From NCBI GenBank assembly GCA_012513065.1, contig JAAZCX010000006.1, positions 1-49,893 on the forward strand: a DNA stretch of 49,893 nucleotides, written 5' to 3'. The DNA comes from Clostridiaceae bacterium (GTDB taxonomy: Bacteria > Bacillota > Clostridia > TANB77 > CAG-508). Made by a program: the position numbers and the translations under genes. Positions within the stretch are counted from its first letter, which is position 1; each line of letters begins with the position of its first letter. This document shows, piece by piece, positions 26,742 through 35,197 of the stretch. The notes below the pieces were generated by a model. It searched no databases. It was not told where the DNA came from and saw only the letters and a program-made list of their open reading frames with translations.

Positions 26742-27371
26742 ATGAAAGAAAAAGAATTAGATAGATTAAACAATTTAAAACAAATAGAAAAAGAGCTATA
26801 TGAATCTGGAATAGAAAATATATGTGGTATTGATGAAGCAGGAAGAGGACCACTAGCAGGTCCAGTTGTTGTAGCTGCTGTAGTTATGCCAAAAGATTCT
26901 ATGATAGAAGGAGTAAATGATTCAAAAAAGGTATCTGAAAAAAGAAGAGAACTTTTATATGAGCAAATAATAAAAGAAGCAATTAGTTATTCAGTTGGAA
27001 TTATAGATCAAAAAGAAATAGATGAAATTAATATATTAAATGCTACAAAAAAAGGATTAACTAATGCAATTAAAGGTTTAGAAATTAAACCACAAAGAAT
27101 TTTAGTTGATGCTTTAGATAAAATAGATACATTAGGAATACCATATACTTCAATAATAAAGGGTGATGCAAAATGTTATTCAATTGCAGCAGCATCAATT
27201 ATTGCAAAAGTTACAAGAGATCGTATCATGAGACAGTGGGATGAAGTATATCCTAACTATGGATTTGAAAAACATAAAGGATATGGAACTTCAGCTCATA
27301 TAGCAGCAATTAAAGAATATGGCTTATGCCCATTACATCGTTTGAGTTTTGTAAAAAATATAATATCTTAA
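26742..27371 (+). CDS. rnhB: Ribonuclease HII
   Basis: A 209-residue RNase HII, which nicks RNA in DNA:RNA hybrids and removes misincorporated ribonucleotides. The acidic active site is visible: GIDEAGRGPLAGPV (Asp-Glu), ILVDALDKI and the AAASIIAKVTRDRIM block. C-terminal YGFEKHKGYGTSAH is typical. RBS AAGGAA lies before ATG 26742. It is second in a short operon. Confidence 0.94.
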   Translation: MKEKELDRLNNLKQIEKELYESGIENICGIDEAGRGPLAGPVVVAAVVMPKDSMIEGVNDSKKVSEKRRELLYEQIIKEAISYSVGIIDQKEIDEINILNATKKGLTNAIKGLEIKPQRILVDALDKIDTLGIPYTSIIKGDAKCYSIAAASIIAKVTRDRIMRQWDEVYPNYGFEKHKGYGTSAHIAAIKEYGLCPLHRLSFVKNIIS

Positions 27372-27420
27372 TTAGAATTATTTAATTAAGATATTAAAAA
27401 TATAAATGGAGGAAATCCCA

Positions 27421-28719
27421 ATGAATATAGTAGAAATAATAGAAAAGAAAAAACAAAAAAAAGAATTAAGTAAAGAAGAAATAGATTTTTTTATAAATAA
27501 TTATACGATTTCAAAAATCCCAGATTATCAAGCAGCAGCTCTAATTATGGCAATATATTTAAATGGAATGACAAAACAAGAAATTACTGATTTTACAATA
27601 TCAATGGCTCATTCTGGAGATGTATTAGATTTATCAGATTTTGGAAATGTAGTAGATAAACATAGTACAGGAGGAGTTGGAGATAAAATAACTTTAATTT
27701 TAATGCCAATTATGGCAGCTTTAGGTATTCCAGTAGCTAAAATGTCAGGAAGAGGATTAGGATTTACAGGGGGAACTGCGGATAAAATAGAATCAATACC
27801 AGGATATAGAACAGATTTATCAGAAGATGAATTTAGAAATAATGTTAAAGAAATTGGTATTAGTTTAATAACACAAACAGCGAATTTAGCACCAGCTGAT
27901 AAAAAAATATATGCACTAAGAGATACAATTTCTTGTACAGATAGTATTCCACTTATTGCATCTAGTATTATGAGTAAAAAAATTGCTGCAGGAGCAAATA
28001 AGATAGTATTAGATGTTACTTGTGGTAGTGGAGCATTCATGAAAACAAAAGAAGATGCAATAGAACTTTCAAAAACAATGAAAGAAATAGGAGAATTATC
28101 AGGAAAAGAAGTTACTTGTATTATAACTAAAATGGATGAACCTTTAGGAAAAACAGTTGGAAATAAATTAGAAATAATTGAAACAATAGAAGCACTAAAA
28201 GGAAATATGGAAGAAGATATTAAAGAAGTAGTATTAACATTAGGAAGTTATATTTTAAAATTAGCAGGAAAAGGGGAAAATATACAAGAAAATAAAAATT
28301 CTATATTAGAGTGCATTGCATCAGGAAATGCATATAAGAAATTCATACAATTAATAGAAAAACAAGGTGGAGATATATCTTATGTAGAAGATATACAAAA
28401 ATTAAATAAGGCAAAAGAAATGTTAAATATTACTAAAAATATATCTGGATATATAAAAAAAATAGATGCCGAAACAATAGGAAAAGTAGCATGCTTTTTA
28501 GGAGCAGGAAGAAATAAAAAAGAAGATAAAATTGATATGGAAGCAGGAATTGTATTTAATAAAAAAGTTGGAGATTATATAGAAAAAGAAGAGATAATAG
28601 CAATTTTATATACTAATGATATAGATAAACTAAAAGAAGCAAAGCAAATGATTGATGGAGCTATAGAAATAAGTAATAATCCTATTGAAAAAGAAAATAT
28701 GATATTAGAAATAATATAG
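27421..28719 (+). CDS. pdp: Pyrimidine-nucleoside phosphorylase
   Basis: A 432-residue enzyme that splits thymidine or uridine with phosphate for nucleoside salvage. Family motifs are KHSTGGVGDK, MSGRGLGFTGGTADKIESIPG (phosphate and nucleoside binding), DTISCTDSIPLIASSIMSKKIAAGA and the C-terminal alpha/beta domain. In Firmicutes this is usually Pdp rather than the thymidine-specific DeoA. I start at ATG 27421 behind TGGAGG. An in-frame ATG at 27406 lies inside that SD and was rejected. Confidence 0.92.
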   Translation: MNIVEIIEKKKQKKELSKEEIDFFINNYTISKIPDYQAAALIMAIYLNGMTKQEITDFTISMAHSGDVLDLSDFGNVVDKHSTGGVGDKITLILMPIMAALGIPVAKMSGRGLGFTGGTADKIESIPGYRTDLSEDEFRNNVKEIGISLITQTANLAPADKKIYALRDTISCTDSIPLIASSIMSKKIAAGANKIVLDVTCGSGAFMKTKEDAIELSKTMKEIGELSGKEVTCIITKMDEPLGKTVGNKLEIIETIEALKGNMEEDIKEVVLTLGSYILKLAGKGENIQENKNSILECIASGNAYKKFIQLIEKQGGDISYVEDIQKLNKAKEMLNITKNISGYIKKIDAETIGKVACFLGAGRNKKEDKIDMEAGIVFNKKVGDYIEKEEIIAILYTNDIDKLKEAKQMIDGAIEISNNPIEKENMILEII

Positions 28720-28724
28720 TAAAA

Positions 28725-28764
28725 TAAAAAAGATAAATAAATTGCGATTTATTTATCTTTTTTT
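28725..28764 (+). terminator. Rho-independent terminator after pdp
   Basis: GATAAATAAAT, a TTGC loop and its complement, flanked by A- and T-tracts (28725-28742 / 28747-28764). Confidence 0.85.
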
Positions 28765-28819
28765 AAGAATTATAATTCCAAATATTATAATACTAAAAAT
28801 TACTATTTATAATTATATT

Positions 28820-29089
28820 TTATAATCTTATACCAAGATTTCCGCTATTGTCACTTTGCAATAAAGAAGAAAATGAAGAGAAATCTTTTTGTTCTAAAAA
28901 TCTATTTAAGTTTTTTGTAGTGATTCCTGTATCAAAAGATAATGATTCTATTGAATTTGGAAAAGAGTTTTCAGATAAAAAATCTTTTAATTTTGATAAT
29001 TCAATAGTGTCTTTAGGTTCACAATTAGGACAAACACAATTATCTGTTACAAAAAAAGCTCCACATCTTTTACATTTATTTAATTCCAT
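28820..29089 (-). CDS. Zinc-ribbon protein with YvyF/TIGR03826-like layout
   Basis: An 89-residue protein. The N-terminus has CKRCGAFFVTDNCVCPNCE, a Cx2C...Cx2C zinc ribbon. Then come an acidic helix (LSKLKDFLSENSFPNS) and a small helix-turn-helix-like segment (SFDTGITTKNLNRFLEQKDFS). This order of ribbon plus wHTH matches the small flagellar-operon protein YvyF, a FlgM-linked factor of Bacillus, but no flagellar or flgM genes are here. The C-terminus is Ser-rich. RBS AAAGGAGG. It diverges from the Fur regulator. Confidence 0.65.
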   Translation of the reverse strand: MELNKCKRCGAFFVTDNCVCPNCEPKDTIELSKLKDFLSENSFPNSIESLSFDTGITTKNLNRFLEQKDFSSFSSLLQSDNSGNLGIRL

Positions 29090-29104
29090 TATAAATATCC
29101 TCCT

Positions 29105-29122
29105 TTGTACTTAAAAGTACAA
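29105..29122 (-). promoter_or_regulatory. Perfect inverted repeat in the leader of the zinc-ribbon gene
   Basis: TTGTACTT, two bases and AAGTACAA form an 18-bp perfect palindrome whose last bases precede the SD of the divergent zinc-ribbon gene. It could be an operator or an RNA hairpin limiting SD access. Confidence 0.45.
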
Positions 29123-29192
29123 ATAATTTCATACTTCGACACACATTTTATCATAAAAAGGAAAAGAATGAAATAGAAAAATGAAAAAATAC

Positions 29193-29221
29193 TTGTTTTT
29201 TTCAAAAAATAATAATATTAT
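29193..29221 (+). promoter_or_regulatory. Promoter of the Fur-family gene
   Basis: TTGTTT (29193-29198), 17 bp and TATTAT (29216-29221). An alternative TATAAT begins at 29221. The Fur-box palindrome overlaps the start-site region. Confidence 0.55.
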
Positions 29222-29225
29222 ATAA

Positions 29226-29248
29226 TTGATAATAATTATTATTATCAA
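29226..29248 (+). promoter_or_regulatory. Fur/PerR-type operator
   Basis: A perfect 23-bp palindrome with a single centre base: half-site TTGATAATAAT, then its complement. Its inner 19 bp match the classic Fur box GATAATGATAATCATTATC at 16 positions. It lies just past the -10 of the Fur-family gene, so autorepression is the simplest reading. Confidence 0.8.
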
Positions 29249-29263
29249 GATGGAGGTAATTAT

Positions 29264-29680
29264 ATGAAAAAATATAGTAAGCAAAGAGAGTTAATACTAC
29301 AATCATTAAAAAATAGAATAGACCATCCAACTGCTGAAATGCTTTATTATGACATAAAAAATCAGATGCCAGAAATAGGAATTGCAACTATTTATAGAAA
29401 TTTATCAGATCTGTGTGAAATGGGTGAAGTACAAAAAATTAAACCTAAAATCGGGCCAGATAGATTTGATGGTAACAAAGAAGAACATATTCATTTTGAA
29501 TGTACACAATGTCATGATATTATGGATATTTCAATAAGAGAAAATCAAACAAAGAAAATTGATAATGAAATAAAAAGATTATCAGAAAATATAGATGCAG
29601 AGTGTAAAAGTGCTAATATTTGGCTATATGGGCTATGTAAAAAATGCAAAAAGTTAGCTAATATTAATATAAAAGATTAA
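29264..29680 (+). CDS. Fur-family transcriptional regulator (Fur/PerR type)
   Basis: A 138-residue regulator. The N-terminal winged helix includes KQRELILQSLKN, HPTAEMLYYDIKNQMPEIG and IATIYRNLSDLCEMGEV, and the C-terminal domain has RFDGNKEEHIHFECTQCHDIMDI. Two Cx2C pairs (CTQC and CKKC) fit the structural zinc site. The His- and Asp-rich HIHFEC segment fits the regulatory metal site. Sequence alone does not separate PerR (peroxide-sensing) from Fur (iron). The Fur-type palindrome in its own leader supports autoregulation. The SD GGAGG precedes ATG 29264. Confidence 0.9.
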   Translation: MKKYSKQRELILQSLKNRIDHPTAEMLYYDIKNQMPEIGIATIYRNLSDLCEMGEVQKIKPKIGPDRFDGNKEEHIHFECTQCHDIMDISIRENQTKKIDNEIKRLSENIDAECKSANIWLYGLCKKCKKLANINIKD

Positions 29681-29725
29681 AAAGTAAGAAAATAAAAAAA
29701 TAGATATAAAATTTATAAAAAAGCA

Positions 29726-29754
29726 TTGCTTTTATAAGCTTTTTATGGTATTAT
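29726..29754 (+). promoter_or_regulatory. Promoter of the rpsB-tsf operon
   Basis: TTGCTT (29726-29731), 17 bp and TATTAT (29749-29754), giving a leader of about 125 bases before rpsB. Confidence 0.65.
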
Positions 29755-29760
29755 TATATA

Positions 29761-29886
29761 CGTTAAAAATACACACACTTTAACGAATTTGAAAAGTGTG
29801 CTTATTCTTTAGAATTTATACTAAAAATAAGTCTTTTCAAGTGTTATTAAGTAAAGTGGAGGTAAAACAAAAAGGAGGAATTGAAA
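29761..29886 (+). ncRNA. Structured 5' leader of rpsB with a predicted pseudoknot
   Basis: Stem 1 is CGTTAAA (29761-29767) with TTTAACG (29779-29785). Its loop contains CACAC (29774-29778), which can pair with GTGTG (29796-29800), giving an H-type pseudoknot. The second contact can extend to CACACTTT/AAAGTGTG at the expense of stem 1. A following 11-bp hairpin pairs CTTATT-C-TTTAG with CTAAA-AATAAG (29801-29831) around one bulged C. Two SD-like sites follow (about 29859 and 29871). This fits an autogenous S2 leader. No ORF of note overlaps it. Confidence 0.6.
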
Positions 29887-30657
29887 ATGGCAGTAGTTGC
29901 AATGAAACAATTACTAGAAGCAGGTGTTCATTTTGGACATCAAACAAGAAGATGGGATCCAAAAATGGCAGAATACATTTTTCAAGCAAGAAATGGTATT
30001 CACATTATAGATCTACAAAAAACATCTAAAAAATTAGATGAAGCATATAGCTTCATGAAAGAACAAGCAGAAGAAGGAAAAACATTCTTATTTGTAGGAA
30101 CAAAGAAACAAGCTCAAGAATGTATGAAAGAAGCTGCAGAAAAAAGTGGTATGTATTTTATTAACCAAAGATGGTTAGGTGGAATGCTTACAAACTTTGG
30201 AACTATTCGTAAAAGAGTAGAAAGATTAAAAGAATTAGAAACAATGCAAGAAGATGGTACATTTGATGTATTACCTAAAAAAGAAGTTATTCTTTTAAAG
30301 AAAGAAATGGAAAAACTAGAAAAAAACTTAGGTGGAATTAAAGAAATGACTCAAATTCCAGAAGTTATGTTTGTAGTAGATCCTAAAAAAGAAAGAATTG
30401 CTATATTAGAAGCTAAAAAATTAGGAATTCCAGTTGTAGGATTAATTGATACAAACTGTAATCCAGAAGATTTAGATTATGTTATTCCTGGAAATGATGA
30501 TGCTATTCGTGCTGTAAAATTAATTGCAGATACAATGGCAAATGCTATTATTGAAGGAAGACAAGGTGAATCAATGACTTCAGAAGTAGTAGAAGAAATG
30601 GTATCAGAAAATAATGAACCAGAAACTATCGAAGAAGTAGTTGCTGAACAAGAATAA
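29887..30657 (+). CDS. rpsB: 30S ribosomal protein S2
   Basis: A 256-residue S2. The start [26 protein letters not shown] is diagnostic, and later [43 protein letters not shown] and [15 protein letters not shown] also match. The acidic C-terminal tail ([17 protein letters not shown]) is typical of Firmicutes. The ATG at 29887 is 8 bp after AAAGGAGG. An in-frame TTG at 29881 was rejected. tsf follows after a partial hairpin. Confidence 0.97.
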   Translation: MAVVAMKQLLEAGVHFGHQTRRWDPKMAEYIFQARNGIHIIDLQKTSKKLDEAYSFMKEQAEEGKTFLFVGTKKQAQECMKEAAEKSGMYFINQRWLGGMLTNFGTIRKRVERLKELETMQEDGTFDVLPKKEVILLKKEMEKLEKNLGGIKEMTQIPEVMFVVDPKKERIAILEAKKLGIPVVGLIDTNCNPEDLDYVIPGNDDAIRAVKLIADTMANAIIEGRQGESMTSEVVEEMVSENNEPETIEEVVAEQE

Positions 30658-30670
30658 TAAAAATTAATAG

Positions 30671-30703
30671 AAGGGTAGAGCCTTTATCTGCTCTATCCTT
30701 TTA
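30671..30703 (+). promoter_or_regulatory. Attenuator-like hairpin between rpsB and tsf
   Basis: AAGGGTAGAG and CTCTATCCTT form a 10-bp stem with one G-U pair, followed only by TTTT-A. It could reduce read-through so that S2 and EF-Ts levels differ. Confidence 0.6.
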
Positions 30704-30734
30704 CATTTATAATAAAATATAGGGAGGAAATAAA

Positions 30735-31619
30735 ATGATTACAGCTAACCAAGTAAAAGAGTTAAGAGAAAAAACAGGTGCAGGTATGATGGACTGCAAA
30801 AAAGTATTAACTGAAACAAATGGAGACGAAGAAAAAGCAATTGAATTATTACGTGAAAGAGGACTTTCTAAAGCAGCTAAAAAATCAGGAAGAATAGCAG
30901 CAGAAGGATTAGCAGCAGCTTATATAACAGACGATAAAAAAATAGGTGTTGTAGTAGAAGTAAATGCAGAAACAGACTTCGTAGCAAAAAATGAAGAATT
31001 CAAAAGCTTTGTTGCAGATGTTGCAAAACAAGTTGCTGAGAAAAATCCAACAACAGTTGAAGATTTATTAGCACAAGAATCAATAGCAGAAGCTGGAAAA
31101 ACAGTATCAGAAGTATTAACTTCAAAAATAGCTACTATTGGTGAAAATATGTCTATTCGTAGATTCGAAAGATTTGAAACAACTACAGGAATGGTACAAA
31201 AATATATTCATGGTGACGGAAAAATAGCTGTTTTAGTAGAATTAGAAAATGGAACAGAAGAATTAGCTAAAGATGTTTGTATGCAAATAGCAGCAGCTAA
31301 ACCAGAGTATTTAGACAGACAATCAGTACCAGCTGATAGAGTTGAAAAAGAAATGGAAATACTTAAAGTACAAGCTATGAATGAAGGTAAACCAGCTGAA
31401 ATAGCAGAAAAAATGGTACAAGGTAGAATTGGAAAATTTTATGGAGAAATTTGTTTAGTTGAACAACCATTTGTTAAAAATCCAGATGAAAAAGTTGGAA
31501 AAATGGTAGAAGCTAAAGGGGCTAAAATAGTAAGATATGCAAGATTAGAAAAAGGTGAAGGATTAGAAAAAAGAGAAGAAAACTTTGCTGAAGAAGTTGC
31601 AAAACAAATTAATGGATAA
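30735..31619 (+). CDS. tsf: Elongation factor Ts
   Basis: A 294-residue EF-Ts, the GDP/GTP exchange factor for EF-Tu. Visible features are the N-terminal UBA-like ELREKTGAGMMDCKKVL, the conserved core ETDFVAKNEEFK, and two Tsf-core repeats through QPFVKNPDEKVG. RBS AGGGAGG. It is 77 bp after rpsB and ends at the terminator at 31655. The conventional pyrH-frr genes do not follow. Confidence 0.96.
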   Translation: MITANQVKELREKTGAGMMDCKKVLTETNGDEEKAIELLRERGLSKAAKKSGRIAAEGLAAAYITDDKKIGVVVEVNAETDFVAKNEEFKSFVADVAKQVAEKNPTTVEDLLAQESIAEAGKTVSEVLTSKIATIGENMSIRRFERFETTTGMVQKYIHGDGKIAVLVELENGTEELAKDVCMQIAAAKPEYLDRQSVPADRVEKEMEILKVQAMNEGKPAEIAEKMVQGRIGKFYGEICLVEQPFVKNPDEKVGKMVEAKGAKIVRYARLEKGEGLEKREENFAEEVAKQING

Positions 31620-31653
31620 TTATAATATAAAAAAATGATAATAATATTTTATG

Positions 31654-31683
31654 AAAAACACCTTGTACATACAAGGTGTTTTA
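31654..31683 (+). terminator. Rho-independent terminator after tsf
   Basis: AAAACACCTTGT, an ACAT loop and ACAAGGTGTTTT: a 12-bp perfect stem (31655-31666 / 31671-31682). Confidence 0.9.
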
Positions 31684-31730
31684 GTATATAATACAGAATA
31701 TATAAAATTAAATAAAATAAGTGGAGGTTC

Positions 31731-33449
31731 ATGAAATTGGAAGAACAAAACGTAAAACTTAAATTTAATATTTTAGCAATAATATGTATAATAATGTTTA
31801 GCTTTGTGTTAGCACCAGTTACATTACAAAATGATACATATTATACTATAAAAATAGGAGAACATATTGTAAATCAAGGAATAGATATGAAAGACCCATT
31901 TTCATGGCATGAAGATTTATCATATACATATCCTCATTGGGCATATGACACAGGAACATATTTAATTTATAATTTGGGAGAAATGACAAATATTCAAGAT
32001 GGAGGAATGATATTTATATATGTATCTACAGCAATCTTGTCTTGCGTATTAGGTGTATTAATTTATATAACAAGTTGTAAAATATCTAAAAATAATCTAG
32101 TATCATTTATACTTACTATGTTCGTAATGTATTTGGTAAAAGATTTTATTGCAGCCAGAGCTCAATTGGTTACATTTATATTATTTGTATTAACAATTTT
32201 ATTTATAGAATCTTTCTTAGAAAGCAAGAAAAAAAGGTATTTGATAGGAATAGCATTAATTTCTATTATAATAGCAAATGTACATGTTGCTGTATGGCCA
32301 TTTTTCTTTATATTATTTTTACCTTATATAACAGAATATATAATATCTTGTATATTAGAAAAAAATATTGTATCTAAATTAGTACTTTTATCACATAGAT
32401 TAGAAATTAAGAAAATAGAAAAGAAATCTATAAAAGAAAAAAATGAAGAAAAGAAAAATAAATTAGAAATAAAGTTAGAAAAGCAAAAAGAGAAGTTAAT
32501 AGTACAAGAAGAGAAAGAAACAAAAATAATAGAAAAAGCAAAAGAAAGAAGAAATAATCCATATAGATTAAAAATAGAAAAAAATACTGCTACTAAATGG
32601 TTAATATTAGTAATGATAATATGTGCATTTACAGGTTTATTAACACCACTAGGAGATACACCATATACATATTTAGTAAAAACTATGCAAGGAACTACTA
32701 TGAATAACATTAGCGAACATTTACCTTTAACATTATATAATGATAAAGCAACAATGGTAGTATTTGCATTATTCTTTGCTATATTAATTTTTACAGATAC
32801 AAAAATAAAATTAAGTGATTTCTTTATGATTGCAGGATTAATATTCTTATCATTTGCATCAAGAAGACAAATTTCAATGCTTTTAATTATAGGAGTTTAT
32901 ATTTTTGCAAAATGGATTGATTATTTATTTAAGAAATATGATGCAAAAGGTTGTAAAAAATTTACAAAATTAATGACAACATTAGTGGGAAAAGTGTTAA
33001 CAATTTCAATTGTCATATTAATTTGTATATGTTTTATTAAACCAAAATTAAATGATAAATTTGTAAATTCAAATAAATATCCAGTAGAAGCATCAACTTG
33101 GATATTAGAAAACTTAGATATAGATAATATGAGAATATATAATGAATATAATTATGGAAGTTATTTATTATATAGAGGAATCCCTGTATTTATTGATTCT
33201 AGAGCAGATTTATATGCACCAGAATTTAATAAAAAAGAAGGGGAAGATGGTAGAGATATATTTTCGGATTATATTAATATTTCTTCAATAGGTACTTATT
33301 ATGAAATAAAATTTGAAAAATATGATATTACACATGTTATAGTTGTTAATAATGCTAAATTAAATATGTTTTTATCAAGAAATAGAGAATATAAAGAATT
33401 ATATAGAGATGATAATTTCACAATATATGAAAGAAATGTAAAAAATTAA
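31731..33449 (+). CDS. Polytopic membrane protein, GT-C-like, with an internal coiled coil
   Basis: A 572-residue protein with about ten TM helices. An early loop has NDTYYTIKIGEHIVNQGIDM, DPFSWHEDL and YPHWAYDTGTY. Such acidic first-loop motifs recall GT-C glycosyltransferases and related polytopic enzymes. A Lys/Glu-rich coiled coil of about 75 residues (about 215-290) interrupts the TM bundle on the cytoplasmic side. The C-terminal soluble segment has YNYGSYLLYRGIPVFIDSRAD, a block I associate with large clostridial membrane proteins of unknown substrate. No catalytic assignment can be made. SD GGAGG; it is possibly the first gene of a unit with rluD. Confidence 0.6.
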   Translation: MKLEEQNVKLKFNILAIICIIMFSFVLAPVTLQNDTYYTIKIGEHIVNQGIDMKDPFSWHEDLSYTYPHWAYDTGTYLIYNLGEMTNIQDGGMIFIYVSTAILSCVLGVLIYITSCKISKNNLVSFILTMFVMYLVKDFIAARAQLVTFILFVLTILFIESFLESKKKRYLIGIALISIIIANVHVAVWPFFFILFLPYITEYIISCILEKNIVSKLVLLSHRLEIKKIEKKSIKEKNEEKKNKLEIKLEKQKEKLIVQEEKETKIIEKAKERRNNPYRLKIEKNTATKWLILVMIICAFTGLLTPLGDTPYTYLVKTMQGTTMNNISEHLPLTLYNDKATMVVFALFFAILIFTDTKIKLSDFFMIAGLIFLSFASRRQISMLLIIGVYIFAKWIDYLFKKYDAKGCKKFTKLMTTLVGKVLTISIVILICICFIKPKLNDKFVNSNKYPVEASTWILENLDIDNMRIYNEYNYGSYLLYRGIPVFIDSRADLYAPEFNKKEGEDGRDIFSDYINISSIGTYYEIKFEKYDITHVIVVNNAKLNMFLSRNREYKELYRDDNFTIYERNVKN

Positions 33450-33472
33450 AATTATGAAAGGAGGAAAATTGT

Positions 33473-34396
33473 ATGATAAAAAGTTTTAAAGTGGAAAAAA
33501 ATGAAGCTAAATTAAGATTAGATTCATATATAAGTCAAAAAGACAAAGACATATCAAGAACTGCAGTAAAAAGATTATTAGAAGAAGAAAAAATAAAAGT
33601 TAATAATAAAGAAGAAAAGTTATCATATAAGGTACAAGAAAATGATGAAATTGAAATACAAATTGATCCTCCTAAAGAAATAAAATTAGAAGCACAAAAT
33701 ATTCCAATCGATATAATATATGAAGATAATGACATTATAGTAGTTAACAAACCAAAAGGATTAGTTGTACATCCTGCAAATGGAAATCCAGATTCTACTT
33801 TAGTAAATGCAATAATGGCAATTTGTAAAGATAGTTTATCTGGAATAGGAGGAGAACTAAGACCAGGAATAGTTCATAGACTTGATAAAGATACTTCAGG
33901 ACTTTTAATTGTTGCTAAAAATGATAAAGCTCATGTTAATATGAGTGAAAAAATTAAAAATAGAGAAGTAAAAAAGACATATATTGCATTAGTAAGAGGA
34001 ACAATACAAGAAGAAGAGGCTACAATTAATATGCCAATTGGAAGAAGCCTTAAAGATAGAAAGAAAATGGCAGTAATAAAAACTGGTAAAGAAGCTATCA
34101 CACATTTTAAAGTTATTGATAGATATGTTACAGATAAAGGAACATATACTCTATTAGAAATAAAAATAGATACAGGTAGAACACATCAAATCAGAGTTCA
34201 TATGGCAGAAATAGGATATCCAGTAATAGGAGATTTGGTATATTCGAATGGAAAAAATGAATTTGGAATAGAAGGACAATGCTTGCATGCAAAAAGATTA
34301 GAATTTTCACATCCAATTACAGGAGAAAATATGATATTAGAAGCACCTCTTCCAGAATATTATCAAAAAGTACTTAAACAATTAAGAGGAGAATAG
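33473..34396 (+). CDS. rluD: RluD-family 23S rRNA pseudouridine synthase
   Basis: A 307-residue enzyme. The N-terminal S4 RNA-binding domain (RLDSYISQKDKDISRTAVK) is followed by the synthase domain with the catalytic Asp in IVHRLDKDTSGLL. KKTYIALVRG and TGRTHQIRVHMAEIGYPV are also typical. The target is probably helix 69 of 23S rRNA, though the RluC/RluD subclass is not certain. It lies 23 bp after the polytopic membrane protein gene, with SD AAAGGAGG. Confidence 0.88.
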   Translation: MIKSFKVEKNEAKLRLDSYISQKDKDISRTAVKRLLEEEKIKVNNKEEKLSYKVQENDEIEIQIDPPKEIKLEAQNIPIDIIYEDNDIIVVNKPKGLVVHPANGNPDSTLVNAIMAICKDSLSGIGGELRPGIVHRLDKDTSGLLIVAKNDKAHVNMSEKIKNREVKKTYIALVRGTIQEEEATINMPIGRSLKDRKKMAVIKTGKEAITHFKVIDRYVTDKGTYTLLEIKIDTGRTHQIRVHMAEIGYPVIGDLVYSNGKNEFGIEGQCLHAKRLEFSHPITGENMILEAPLPEYYQKVLKQLRGE

Positions 34397-34398
34397 AT

Positions 34399-35130
34399 AT
34401 GGAAGAAAGATTACAAAAGTATTTAGCAAGTTCAGGTATTGCATCAAGAAGAAAAGCAGAAGAATATATATTAGATGGAAAGATTAAGGTTAATGGAATA
34501 GTAATAACAGAGCTTGGAACTAAAGTGAATCCTGAACAAGATAAAATAGAATTTGAAGGAAAAGAAGTAAAAAAACAAGAAAGAAAAGTATATGTATTAC
34601 TAAATAAACCAATTGATTATGTTACAACAGTAAAAGATCAATTTAATCGTAATACAGTAATAGAATTAGTAAAATCAGTAGGAGATGTTAAGTTATTACC
34701 TGTTGGAAGACTAGACATGTATACATCAGGAGCATTAATTTTAACTAATGATGGAGATTTTATTTATCATGTAACACATCCAAAACATGAAATAGAGAAA
34801 ACCTATACAGTAACATTAAGAGGTAAAATACAAAATGAAGAAGTTGAGAAATTAAGAAAAGGTGTTACAATTAATGAAGAAGAGGAAGAATATATAACTA
34901 AACCAGCCAAAGTACGTATTTTAAAAATTGATGAAGAAAAAAATATTTCGAGATTAGAAATTACCATACATGAAGGAAAAAATAGACAAGTAAGAAAAAT
35001 GTGTGAAGCAGTTGGAAGAAAAGTAATTGCACTTCATAGATCTAAAATAGGAAATATAACAGTTAAAGATTTAAAAATAGGACAGTGGAGATATTTGAAT
35101 ACAAAAGAAGTTGAAATGTTAATGAAGTAA
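34399..35130 (+). CDS. rluB: RsuA/RluB-family pseudouridine synthase
   Basis: A 243-residue enzyme of the RsuA/RluB/RluE/RluF group. The S4 domain (ERLQKYLASSGIASRRKAEEYI) is followed by the catalytic Asp in VGRLDMYTSGALILTNDGD and the C-terminal GKNRQVRKMCEAVG. It starts 2 bp after the rluD stop with GAGGAG inside the end of rluD, so translation is coupled. RluB (23S) is the likeliest member by length. Confidence 0.88.
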   Translation: MEERLQKYLASSGIASRRKAEEYILDGKIKVNGIVITELGTKVNPEQDKIEFEGKEVKKQERKVYVLLNKPIDYVTTVKDQFNRNTVIELVKSVGDVKLLPVGRLDMYTSGALILTNDGDFIYHVTHPKHEIEKTYTVTLRGKIQNEEVEKLRKGVTINEEEEEYITKPAKVRILKIDEEKNISRLEITIHEGKNRQVRKMCEAVGRKVIALHRSKIGNITVKDLKIGQWRYLNTKEVEMLMK

Positions 35131-35134
35131 ATGA

Positions 35135-35163
35135 TTGACAAAAAATACAAGTAAATATATAAT
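35135..35163 (+). promoter_or_regulatory. Perfect consensus sigma-A promoter of the duplicated secreted protein
   Basis: TTGACA (35135-35140), 17 bp and TATAAT (35158-35163), just after the rluB stop and 35 bp before the ATG. Confidence 0.92.
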
Positions 35164-35197
35164 AATTTAAACAAACGAAAGAAAAAGGAGAAAAAAT

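Noticed and set aside
28848-29114. Plus-strand ORF opposite the zinc-ribbon gene
   Set aside because: The minus-strand gene has an SD and a Cx2C...Cx2C ribbon; the plus ORF has neither.
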